Assembly: GCF_002094855.1 (NCBI RefSeq)
Contig: NZ_ARYN01000010.1
Coordinates: 124,001-188,000 of the forward strand
Direction: 5' to 3'
Length of the DNA: 64,000 bases
Source: Zunongwangia atlantica 22II14-10F7
GTDB taxonomy: Bacteria; Bacteroidota; Bacteroidia; Flavobacteriales; Flavobacteriaceae
Shown here: one piece after another, positions 1-8,064 of the stretch
Layout: every line of letters begins with the position of its first letter
How positions within the stretch are numbered: position 1 is the stretch's first letter
Program-made: the position numbers and the translations under genes
The notes under the pieces: generated by a model
The model's input: the letters and a program-made list of their open reading frames with translations, nothing else
Told to the model about the DNA's origin: nothing
The model's database searches: none

Positions 1-36
1 AAAACCGGGCCTCAAAATCTATAATTTCAATATATA

Positions 37-603
37 TTATTTTGCTGAAGTTGTATCTGTTTCAGTTTCTTCAGCCGGAGCTTCGATTGTTGGTTCACCA
101 CCGTAACTCTCATTTAATTCCTTTAGAATTTCATCTGTAATATCTAATCCTTCTTTAGCATACATGATGTTTGCAGATTCGTTACTTCCAAAGATATAAG
201 TGTATCCATTTTCTTTTCCGTATTCTGCTACAAAATCTTTCACTTTTTCAACAACCTCGTCGATAGCCGTATCACTTTCATTTCTTAATTGCTGACCAAT
301 CATTTGACTTTGTTGTTGTAAACGCTGACCTTTTTGCTGTAGCTCCTGCTCTTTAGCCTGTCTTTGCGCAGCAGACATAGAATTCATGCTTTGCTGATAT
401 TCCTGAACTTCTTGCTGAAATTGTTGTTGTGGCCCGGTGATTAACTGAGTTAAAGAATCTCTACGAGCTTCAAATTTTGCTTCAACATCTTTTAATTCTT
501 TATAATCCTGAATCACTTTTGTAGTATCTACATAAGCTGTTTTTTCCTGATTACAAGAAATTAATGAAATTGCTACTGCTCCTATCGCGATTAATTTTTT
601 CAT
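37..603 (-). CDS. OmpH/Skp-family periplasmic chaperone, probable lipoprotein
   Basis: The 188-residue product resembles Skp/OmpH, trimeric chaperones that hold unfolded outer-membrane proteins in the periplasm. It opens with a short signal sequence ending in a lipobox (LISC, Cys at about 17), so it is probably lipid-anchored, unlike soluble E. coli Skp. Residues about 25-45 carry the family's AYVDTTKV strand, and about 45-120 form a Gln-rich coiled coil expected to make the tentacles. The C-terminus is acidic and Thr/Glu-rich. It appears monocistronic. A TAnnTTTG element on the minus strand (626-633) sits about 23 bases upstream of the ATG. The family call is firm; membrane anchoring is inferred from the lipobox. 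Confidence 0.85.
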   Translation of the reverse strand: MKKLIAIGAVAISLISCNQEKTAYVDTTKVIQDYKELKDVEAKFEARRDSLTQLITGPQQQFQQEVQEYQQSMNSMSAAQRQAKEQELQQKGQRLQQQSQMIGQQLRNESDTAIDEVVEKVKDFVAEYGKENGYTYIFGSNESANIMYAKEGLDITDEILKELNESYGGEPTIEAPAEETETDTTSAK

Positions 604-625
604 CTTTTAAATTTTTAGTCGGCAG

Positions 626-633
626 CAAATGTA
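626..633 (-). promoter_or_regulatory. -7 promoter element for the Skp-like gene
   Basis: Read on the minus strand this is TACATTTG, matching the Bacteroidota sigma-A -7 consensus TAnnTTTG, about 23 bases before the start codon. No good -33 TTTG lies at the usual spacing. The rest of the gap up to 901 shows no gene. Confidence 0.45.
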
Positions 634-901
634 AAAAAAGTATTTTAAGTGAGGTGCTTTTGTTTAATAACGTAAATTAAAACCTAAGAAATGGTCTGGG
701 CTGAAATTTTATAATTCTAGTAAAAACCACGGATTCTTAGTGAAATTACATATAATAGCGTATAATTATGTTAACATTAAATTCAATAAGAATAATTTAT
801 TAAAAAGAGCTGTTTATAAACAGATTTAAGAACGTTTTAAAATTATAGCGTAGATTTTATTACCTACAACTAAAAAACACTCTTAAAAACGCTTATTTCG
901 A

Positions 902-1729
902 TTATTTAGGTGATTTTTTAAAGAAATAAACCATCGAACTATATTCGCCGGTATTAGCAGCAGCCAAATTTGATTTTAAACCATTTTTAAACGCCGCCAA
1001 TAGATTTTGCTTTCCCGCGCGATGTTTTTCTGAAAGCATACTTACATAATAAGAATCAAATTTCAATCCGGTAGAATTATAAAGCTGAAATCCATTTTCT
1101 AGAAATAATGTCTGAATTCCAATTTTTGAAAAATGCCATAAATGTCGAGGAACATCAAAAGCCGCCCAGTGCTCTTTATAAATTTCAGCATCTTTACTTT
1201 TATAATTAGGAACCGCAATAACTAAAATTCCGTCATCTTTTAGTAATCGATGAAATTCTTCAATTTGATGATTAAGATTTGGCACATGTTCTAAAACATG
1301 CCACATACTAATTACATCGTAAGTATCAGAAATTTCTGCTAGATTAGATTTTAAATTCAGATTCTTCTTTTTAGCATTTTCTCTGGCAATTTCACTTGGC
1401 TCTACTCCATTTACTTCAAAATAACGAGAAGCCGCATTTAAAAAATCTCCAGTACCTGCTCCAATGTCCAAAAGTTTTCCGCTAGATTTTTCCTTTAATA
1501 TCCAGCCTACTTTTTTCTGAAGCATATAAGCCTTTACAATATTGTATAATTTATCGGTAAAAGATTTTGACGAATCTGTATGAGAAATATAATCTTCACT
1601 TTTGTAATAAGCCGCAAGATTTTCTGGAACGGGTTGAGTTTTTAAAATATCGTAATGCTTCCATTTTTCTAATCGATACTCTTCGCCACTTACTAAATAA
1701 TCTTTGCAATAAATTGTTGAGTCTTCCAC
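902..1729 (-). CDS. Class I SAM-dependent methyltransferase
   Basis: The 275-residue protein has a Rossmann methyltransferase core. Motif I, LLDIGAGTGDFL, lies near residue 85, an acidic loop follows (VNGVEPS), and motif IV is near YDVISMWHVLEHV, typical of the Methyltransf_11/23 group. The 80 residues before the core contain no recognised domain. The substrate cannot be told; relatives in Bacteroidota sit in varied contexts. It starts directly after the stop codon of the upstream lipoprotein gene (0 bases between), so the two are probably translationally coupled at the end of the mnmG operon. Confidence 0.85.
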   Translation of the reverse strand: MEDSTIYCKDYLVSGEEYRLEKWKHYDILKTQPVPENLAAYYKSEDYISHTDSSKSFTDKLYNIVKAYMLQKKVGWILKEKSSGKLLDIGAGTGDFLNAASRYFEVNGVEPSEIARENAKKKNLNLKSNLAEISDTYDVISMWHVLEHVPNLNHQIEEFHRLLKDDGILVIAVPNYKSKDAEIYKEHWAAFDVPRHLWHFSKIGIQTLFLENGFQLYNSTGLKFDSYYVSMLSEKHRAGKQNLLAAFKNGLKSNLAAANTGEYSSMVYFFKKSPK

Positions 1730-2287
1730 TTAAGGTAATGCTTTATAATTTTTCTGATATTCGAAAAAGTCATTTTCTAATTGCTGAAGAAAATTTCTAA
1801 CCCTGCTCGAATATAAAGATGAAGTTGAAATATGATCGTTCCCTTCTTTATCTGAAATTGTAATATTCACGAAGAATTTTATCGAACCTTGATTTGTCTC
1901 TTTCTTCTTTTCAAGATCAGATTCTTCATAATTATTATCATCATCATCATTTCCTAACAAACCATCGAGTATTTTTTCTGCAACAGGAATATCGGTATAA
2001 ATTTCTCGATCATCTTTAACGCTAATCGTCACTAAAAATTCTTTTTCTAATTCAGGAAAAAGAACAACTTCAGATCTAATTAAATCATCTTCCCTATTTA
2101 AATCTAAATAATTTTTAAACCAGCTTTTGGCGATTGGCCGTTGAAGTGTTGTTTGAAATAGATAATAATTCTGCCCATTTTCTGTCTCCACAATTCTAGA
2201 ACCTTCAATATTAGGAACCGAATGTGTTGTTATTCGGCATCCCGCTAAACAAAAAATTAGTACTAAAATTAAACAATATCGAAACAT
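1730..2287 (-). CDS. Hypothetical lipoprotein
   Basis: I do not recognise a family for this 185-residue product. A signal peptide ends in the lipobox LAGC (Cys at about 17), so the mature protein should be lipid-anchored. The middle contains a run of Asp/Asn (about residues 115-122) followed by a Glu/Lys-rich segment, then a predicted beta region. It lies between mnmG (35 bases upstream, separated by a parS-like palindrome) and a methyltransferase that begins immediately after it. Nothing in the sequence points to a specific function. Confidence 0.7.
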   Translation of the reverse strand: MFRYCLILVLIFCLAGCRITTHSVPNIEGSRIVETENGQNYYLFQTTLQRPIAKSWFKNYLDLNREDDLIRSEVVLFPELEKEFLVTISVKDDREIYTDIPVAEKILDGLLGNDDDDNNYEESDLEKKKETNQGSIKFFVNITISDKEGNDHISTSSLYSSRVRNFLQQLENDFFEYQKNYKALP

Positions 2288-2298
2288 AGAAAACTAGA

Positions 2299-2314
2299 TG
2301 TTCCACGTGGAACG
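2299..2314. promoter_or_regulatory. parS-like centromere site (15/16)
   Basis: TGTTCCACGTGGAACG matches the ParB-binding palindrome TGTTCCACGTGGAACA (the form known from Pseudomonas; B. subtilis type TGTTNCACGTGAAACA) at 15 of 16 positions. It lies in the 35-base gap between mnmG and the lipoprotein gene. A perfect copy lies on the other side of mnmG at 4217-4232. ParB binding is inferred from the motif. Confidence 0.7.
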
Positions 2315-2322
2315 TTCAAAAA

Positions 2323-4194
2323 TTAACGTCCCATGTAAACTAATAAAACGGAAATGTCATTAGGACTAACACCACTTATTCTAGACGCCTGCGAAACATT
2401 TGTAGGCTGAATTTTATTTAACTTTTCGCGAGCTTCAAAAGACATTGATTTTATTTTAGAATAATCAAAGTTCTTAGGAATTTTTACATCCTCTAAACGA
2501 TTCAATTTATCTGCATTATTCTTTTCCTTTTGAATATAGCCCGAATATTTCACCTGAATTTCGGTTTGCTCTAACATTTCAGTATCTAAATTATTCTCTG
2601 CAATGAACTCTTCTACTCCTGGGAATTTCCGAACATCTTCCATAGCAATGTTTGGTCTAGAAAAGATCTTAAAAATCTTATCAGATTGCTTCATCGGGGA
2701 AGAATTATAATAGGCTAAAACAGGATTTGCATCTTCAGGAACAACACTAGTATCCTTCAAAAAAGAAACAAAAGCCAAAGACTTTTCTTTCTTCTCTTCC
2801 ATTTTACGCATTCTTTTTTCAGAAGCTAAACCTAAATGATAAGAACGTTCAGTTAATCTAAAATCGGCATTATCCTGTCTAAGCAAAGTTCTATATTCAG
2901 CTCTAGAAGTAAACATACGATAAGGCTCTTCTGTTCCTTTCGTAATTAAATCGTCGATAAGCACACCAATATAAGCTTCATTTCTTTGCAGGATAAAAGG
3001 ATCTTTTTCCTGAACTTTTAAAGCCGCATTTATTCCTGCCATCATTCCCTGGCAAGCTGCTTCTTCGTAACCCGTAGTTCCGTTTATCTGACCGGCAAAA
3101 TATAAGCCGTCCACCAATTTAGTTTCTAAAGTATGCTGCAACTGTGTTGGTGGAAAATAATCATATTCTATTGCGTAACCAGGTCTAAAAAACTTTACGT
3201 TTTCAAAACCAGCTACAGATCTTAATGCATTAAATTGAACATCTTCTGGAAGCGAAGTTGAAAATCCGTTTACATAAACTTCAACTGTATTCCAACCTTC
3301 GGGTTCAACAAAAAGCTGGTGACGATCTTTATCTGCGAAACGATTTATTTTATCTTCAATCGAAGGACAATAACGCGGACCTAAACTTTTAATTCTACCA
3401 TTAAACATTGGTGAACGATCAAAACCAGAACGTAAAATATCATGCACCTCGTTTGAGGTATATGTCATATAACAAGAACGCTGTCTACTTAATGGTTTTG
3501 TTTCATCTGAATAAGAAAATTTACCCGGAACATCATCACCTGGTTGTTCTACCATTTTCGAATAATCTAAAGATCTACCATCAACTCTAGGCGGCGTTCC
3601 GGTTTTCATTCTTCCGGCCTCAAAACCTGAATCGATAAGATCTTTTGTAATTCCGGTTGCAGCGGCTTCCCCTGCTCTACCTCCACCACGTTGTTTATCT
3701 CCAATATGAATTAATCCGTTTAAAAAAGTACCATTAGTACAAACAACAGATTTAGCTCTAATCTCAATTCCTAGTGAAGTACGAACACCTTTAATTTTAT
3801 GATTCTCGATAATTAAACCATGAACCATTTCCTGATAAAAATCAAGATTAGGAGTTTGTTCTAATCGAAGTCTCCAATCTTCAGCAAAACGCATACGGTC
3901 ACTTTGCACACGCGGACTCCACATGGCAGGACCTTTAGATTTGTTAAGCATTTTAAACTGAATAGCACTAGTATCACTTACTAATCCACTATATCCACCC
4001 ATGGCGTCGATCTCACGAACAATTTGTCCTTTTGCGATTCCGCCCATAGCAGGATTACAACTCATTTGCGCGATGTTCTGCAAATTCATTGTAACTAGTA
4101 AAGTGCTACATCCCATATTTGCAGCCGCAGCCGCAGCTTCACTTCCAGCATGCCCAGCTCCAACTACAATTACATCATACTCCTTATTGAACAT
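2323..4194 (-). CDS. mnmG: tRNA uridine-5-carboxymethylaminomethyl(34) synthesis enzyme MnmG
   Basis: At 623 residues this is full-length MnmG (GidA), the FAD- and NADH-dependent partner of MnmE that installs the (carboxymethyl)aminomethyl group on U34 of certain tRNAs. The N-terminus carries the dinucleotide-binding motif VVGAGHAGSEA (about residues 10-20). The family blocks CNPAMGGIAKG (about 46-56) and the DKQRGGGRAGE segment are intact, and the helical C-terminal domain runs to the end. It lies in a same-strand run after DUF4175 and ybeY, with 15 bases to the ybeY stop. parS-like palindromes bracket it on both sides. Gene identity is certain by family signature. Confidence 0.97.
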   Translation of the reverse strand: MFNKEYDVIVVGAGHAGSEAAAAAANMGCSTLLVTMNLQNIAQMSCNPAMGGIAKGQIVREIDAMGGYSGLVSDTSAIQFKMLNKSKGPAMWSPRVQSDRMRFAEDWRLRLEQTPNLDFYQEMVHGLIIENHKIKGVRTSLGIEIRAKSVVCTNGTFLNGLIHIGDKQRGGGRAGEAAATGITKDLIDSGFEAGRMKTGTPPRVDGRSLDYSKMVEQPGDDVPGKFSYSDETKPLSRQRSCYMTYTSNEVHDILRSGFDRSPMFNGRIKSLGPRYCPSIEDKINRFADKDRHQLFVEPEGWNTVEVYVNGFSTSLPEDVQFNALRSVAGFENVKFFRPGYAIEYDYFPPTQLQHTLETKLVDGLYFAGQINGTTGYEEAACQGMMAGINAALKVQEKDPFILQRNEAYIGVLIDDLITKGTEEPYRMFTSRAEYRTLLRQDNADFRLTERSYHLGLASEKRMRKMEEKKEKSLAFVSFLKDTSVVPEDANPVLAYYNSSPMKQSDKIFKIFSRPNIAMEDVRKFPGVEEFIAENNLDTEMLEQTEIQVKYSGYIQKEKNNADKLNRLEDVKIPKNFDYSKIKSMSFEAREKLNKIQPTNVSQASRISGVSPNDISVLLVYMGR

Positions 4195-4209
4195 AAAATC
4201 CTATAAATT

Positions 4210-4650
4210 TTAAGATTGTTCCACGTGGAACAATTTAATTTTTTCACTCTCCTTTTCACGCATTAAAGCAGCATCTTCTTCAGATTTATCTTTATAACCA
4301 CAGTAATGCAAAATGCCATGAATAATAACCCGCTTTAATTCAGTTTCGAAATCCTCATTAAATTCAAGCGCATTTTCATGTACACGTTCAGTACTTATAT
4401 AAATATCTCCGTTTAAAAGATTTCCCATAGAATCATCAAAACTTATGATATCGGTATACGTATCGTGATCTAAAAATCGTTGATTAATATCTAATAAATA
4501 ATCATCGTCACAGAAAATGTAACTTATCTCTCCCAGTCGTTTTCCTTCAGAAGAAATTACACGATTAATCCAATTTTTATATACATCCTCATCTTTTAAA
4601 ATGAAATCATTTTCAGAATAAAAATTAATAATACCGTCTTGATTATTCAT
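4210..4650 (-). CDS. ybeY: Endoribonuclease YbeY (rRNA maturation)
   Basis: This 146-residue protein is YbeY, a metal-dependent RNase involved in 16S rRNA 3'-end processing and ribosome quality control. The zinc motif is HGILHYCGYKD at residues 111-121. His111 and His115 are present, but the third ligand, His in the usual HGxLHxxGxDH motif, is Asp121 here. I believe this variant is common in Bacteroidota. The start overlaps the end of the DUF4175 gene by 8 bases, so the two are likely coupled. The last codons (FHVEQ) are formed by a perfect parS-like palindrome. Confidence 0.93.
   Translation of the reverse strand: MNNQDGIINFYSENDFILKDEDVYKNWINRVISSEGKRLGEISYIFCDDDYLLDINQRFLDHDTYTDIISFDDSMGNLLNGDIYISTERVHENALEFNEDFETELKRVIIHGILHYCGYKDKSEEDAALMREKESEKIKLFHVEQS
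4217..4232. promoter_or_regulatory. parS-like centromere site (perfect palindrome)
   Basis: TGTTCCACGTGGAACA is a perfect 16-bp palindrome identical to the Pseudomonas-type ParB site. It lies inside the 3' end of ybeY and encodes FHVEQ on the minus strand. Together with the copy at 2299-2314 it brackets mnmG at 1.9 kb spacing. Chromosomal parS sites normally lie close to oriC. Confidence 0.8.
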
Positions 4651-7600
4651 TAAAATACGTATTAATCCTTTGCTTTAAATTCGGCCGCAAAGGTAATGTT
4701 TGTCTATCTAATATTTCAATGCTATTAAAATAATCTTTTATGTCTATAATTTCTTTAGTAGATTGATTATCAAATTGACGCCGATTGGTTTCACTTTCTC
4801 TTTCTTCTCGCTCCCCTTTTTCATTTAAAGATTGATTTAGATCTAACATCTTTTGATTAATTCTTTCCAAATTATTTAGAGAATTCTGGTTCAAATCATT
4901 GTTCAAAATATCATTCTCTAGCTGGTCATAATCCTTATTTAAATCGTTCAGATCCATCCCGTTTTCCTTTAAGACATTCTCTAAGTTTTTTCTTATTTCT
5001 TCCTGTCTTTTATAAATTTCAAATAATTTGGATTGCTGCCCTTCTCCATTTTGTTCTTGATTACCGTTTTGACCCTTCTCCATTTCTTCTTGAATATCTA
5101 TACCCAATTCTTGCTGCTGCTCCATAATATCTGGTAACTGCGGACCATTACTGTCGCCACCACCCGAACCAGAAGAATTCATTTGATCATTCATATTATT
5201 CAAAATTCCACTAAGCATCACAGCCAAATCATTGGCACCGGTAATTGTATATTGTTGTGAAGCCAAGGATTTCGAAACCCTAACTTCAGCAAGTTCTTCT
5301 AAACTATTATTCAAATTAAACGATACATCCTCTAACAATTCAAAAACCTTATCAGCTATAAATTCATTGTTTAATCCCAACGTAAATAAACTATCATCTA
5401 CGTGCTCAAAGTTCTCCTTTAATAAATATTGTTCTTTTAAATGTTTAGAGTATTCAGGACTATCAGCCTGAATACTTGAAAAATCATTCATTAACTGCTC
5501 CTGCTCAAAAGAAAATATCACCAAGTTATCCAAAACCTTCCTTAAAGTTTCTATATCAGCTTGCAAAACCTGCATTTCTAAAGAACCAGAATTACTACTC
5601 ATTTCTTCAGCAAGTTCCTTCATTTTTTTACCAGTATTTTGCTGCTTCTTTTTCTTTTGATCCTGATCCATATCCTTACTATCAGAATTCAATTCCTCCA
5701 AATCCTGCTTAATACTTTCCTCAGAATCTTGATTTCTTTCAAGTGATTTTGGACGTTTTAGATCATTATTTTTTTCCTGAAGTTCATCTAAATCATCTTG
5801 TATTTTTCCAAACTTAGCATTGATTTCCTCTTGAGAGTTTTCAGAGTTATCCAAATTCTCCTGCTCCTCCCCTAACCTCTTCAACTTCTCAACTAACTGA
5901 TTATATTTTTGCTCTACATAATATTGCTTGGTCAATTCTACAAGTTGCTCCAAACTACGCTTAGAAGAATTTTTATTCTTAGACAACTTTTCAAGCTTTT
6001 GCTGCAAATTTTCATTCTGTATTTTATCAGAATATTTTTTTAATTCTTCCAAAAGCTTTTTATTATCTTCAAGCTTACTTTGGCTATTTTCTAGTCGGTT
6101 TTTTAAATTTTCTGCATCCTTATCTTCAGGATTAGATTCCTCCAATTTCTCTTGAATATTCTTTGTAAATTTTTCCATTAAAGCATTTTCACGCTCCTGA
6201 GATTTAATAAAAGATTCTAACTTTTGTCGCTGCTCATAATCAAACTCCTTATTCTCTAATTGATCATTAAGTAAGTTGTTCAAATCTTCTTCTTGCTGAA
6301 ATTTATCAAACTCTTCCGATAAATTATCAATATTATTTTCCTGAAAATCTAAATTTTCATCTTCTATTTCTTCTGAAGTCTTTTCATAAAAAGTAAAATA
6401 TTGAGAAGAAGCCGACTTAGATCCATTAACCTCATCGTTATCAAAAACCTGAAAATAATATTCATAATTACTACCTTCTTCCAATTCTAATTCTCCAGGA
6501 AAAGAAGTGTAAAATTGACTAATATTAGCATTATTGATTTTGATTGATTTTGAATCAAATTTCTCAGAACCTATTTTTCGATAGCGCAATAATAACCTTG
6601 AAATACCATAATCATCACTTACTTTTCCCCCATAAAATTTTTGTGAAGTATCCAAAGAATCCAACTTCTCCTCTACCTGTATCTGCGGCGCTCTATCTTT
6701 AATAACTTCAATCTGAAAATAAAGTTCCTGGTAATTATCCAAAAATGAATTAGAAGTTGACAAACTATAATTGCTTGATTCGGTAAAAACTTTTACAAAA
6801 GACTTATCCACTTTTAAAAGGCTATCTTTAAATTGTAGATTTACATGATCTGTGTTATGATGCTTAAAATTCCATTGCAAAGATGTACCTTCAGGAATGC
6901 TTAAATTCCCATCACCTGAGATTTGCTCACTCTCTCGATTTAAATATTCAGGATAATTAATATCAATAGTAAAACTTACTAATTCAGGAACGGGAATAAG
7001 ATCCAAATTATAAGTTTTAGAGCTTATATTAGTTGATTTTAACCTAAATTGTTGATTTTCAGCTACATTTCTGAAAACATAAGAAAAACGACCTGGTGCT
7101 AGTGCCTTCATAAAATATTCTGCATCTTCAACAACGATTTTTAATTGCTGCGGAATTTCTTCACCAATAACATTCACTTCTAAAAGATAATCTTCACCTT
7201 CTATCACATGAAGATCTTCAGTATTTAAAACAAAACTAAAAGGTGCTGGCTTTTCATAAACCTGATCATAATTCTTAATCCTATTAAACGAACTAAACAA
7301 CCACTCGCCCTTTCCACTAATCACAAAAGAAATAATTAGCAAAACAGGAATAAAAGCCGCCAACATATAATTGCGATATTGGACAAAATTGACAGCATTT
7401 TTAAAATTATAAAATTTAAGTTCAGATGATTTTTGGCGAATTGCTGCTTCTAAAAATTCAGAGTTATTTTGAGATTTCAACTCGATAAGATTAAGTAATC
7501 TATCATCAATTTCAGGAAAATAATTACCAATTAAAATGGCAGCCTCCTTATCTGAAATTGCACGTTTTAGATCCAAAACTTTTAAAAGTGGCAGACCAAC

Positions 7601-7819
7601 AAAAAATATTAATAAGGCAGATTCTATAATAACAAAAGAGAGAAATAGAAAAAATCTAATGCCAGAATCAAACCAGATATAATTTTCAAATGATAAAAGA
7701 AGCAATAGAAATACCAATCCAATTAAAACAAATAACGCAACCCCTTTTATCAAAAAATTTAATTGATATTTCCTGATAAATGATTGTAATTGATTTTTAA
7801 TCGCTTCAAATTCTGCCAT
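4643..7819 (-). CDS. DUF4175-type large membrane-anchored coiled-coil protein
   Basis: The 1058-residue product has two adjacent hydrophobic segments near the N-terminus (about residues 22-75) and a third at about 150-170. A region of about 300 residues follows that looks beta-rich. From about 490 to 1040 it is a very long hydrophilic stretch dominated by Glu, Asn, Gln, Lys and Leu with strong coiled-coil periodicity. This layout fits DUF4175 proteins of Bacteroidota, whose function is unknown. It heads the run with ybeY and mnmG, overlapping ybeY by 8 bases, and its start is divergent from gltX. The family assignment is from overall resemblance. Confidence 0.75.
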   Translation of the reverse strand: MAEFEAIKNQLQSFIRKYQLNFLIKGVALFVLIGLVFLLLLLSFENYIWFDSGIRFFLFLSFVIIESALLIFFVGLPLLKVLDLKRAISDKEAAILIGNYFPEIDDRLLNLIELKSQNNSEFLEAAIRQKSSELKFYNFKNAVNFVQYRNYMLAAFIPVLLIISFVISGKGEWLFSSFNRIKNYDQVYEKPAPFSFVLNTEDLHVIEGEDYLLEVNVIGEEIPQQLKIVVEDAEYFMKALAPGRFSYVFRNVAENQQFRLKSTNISSKTYNLDLIPVPELVSFTIDINYPEYLNRESEQISGDGNLSIPEGTSLQWNFKHHNTDHVNLQFKDSLLKVDKSFVKVFTESSNYSLSTSNSFLDNYQELYFQIEVIKDRAPQIQVEEKLDSLDTSQKFYGGKVSDDYGISRLLLRYRKIGSEKFDSKSIKINNANISQFYTSFPGELELEEGSNYEYYFQVFDNDEVNGSKSASSQYFTFYEKTSEEIEDENLDFQENNIDNLSEEFDKFQQEEDLNNLLNDQLENKEFDYEQRQKLESFIKSQERENALMEKFTKNIQEKLEESNPEDKDAENLKNRLENSQSKLEDNKKLLEELKKYSDKIQNENLQQKLEKLSKNKNSSKRSLEQLVELTKQYYVEQKYNQLVEKLKRLGEEQENLDNSENSQEEINAKFGKIQDDLDELQEKNNDLKRPKSLERNQDSEESIKQDLEELNSDSKDMDQDQKKKKQQNTGKKMKELAEEMSSNSGSLEMQVLQADIETLRKVLDNLVIFSFEQEQLMNDFSSIQADSPEYSKHLKEQYLLKENFEHVDDSLFTLGLNNEFIADKVFELLEDVSFNLNNSLEELAEVRVSKSLASQQYTITGANDLAVMLSGILNNMNDQMNSSGSGGGDSNGPQLPDIMEQQQELGIDIQEEMEKGQNGNQEQNGEGQQSKLFEIYKRQEEIRKNLENVLKENGMDLNDLNKDYDQLENDILNNDLNQNSLNNLERINQKMLDLNQSLNEKGEREERESETNRRQFDNQSTKEIIDIKDYFNSIEILDRQTLPLRPNLKQRINTYFNE

Positions 7820-8036
7820 AAAATTCTGTCTTCATTTTCCCTAATTTGGGATTAACTTCAAGTACTAGAAAATAAGAAACTAGAAGATTATTCTTTTAGC
7901 CAACACTACTCAAATTCTCTATCCTATTGATTTGCCTAAATGTAAGTAATATTCAGCATAAATAACAGTCGGTTAAAATTTCGAAAATTACCAAAATCCA
8001 AACATCACATATTTTAGGATTGCATTATTTAGGTTG

Positions 8037-8044
8037 TATCTTTG
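8037..8044 (+). promoter_or_regulatory. -7 promoter element for gltX
   Basis: TATCTTTG fits TAnnTTTG and lies 20 bases before the gltX ATG. A TTG at 8020-8022 lies only 14 bases upstream of it, closer than the usual 19-21, so the -33 element is unclear. Confidence 0.45.
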
Positions 8045-8064
8045 CCACAAAAATAAAACCAAAT

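Noticed and set aside
8020-8064. Extended gltX start at TTG 8020
   Set aside because: The 15 extra residues have no family similarity and cover the -7 element; the ATG at 8065 starts at the homology.
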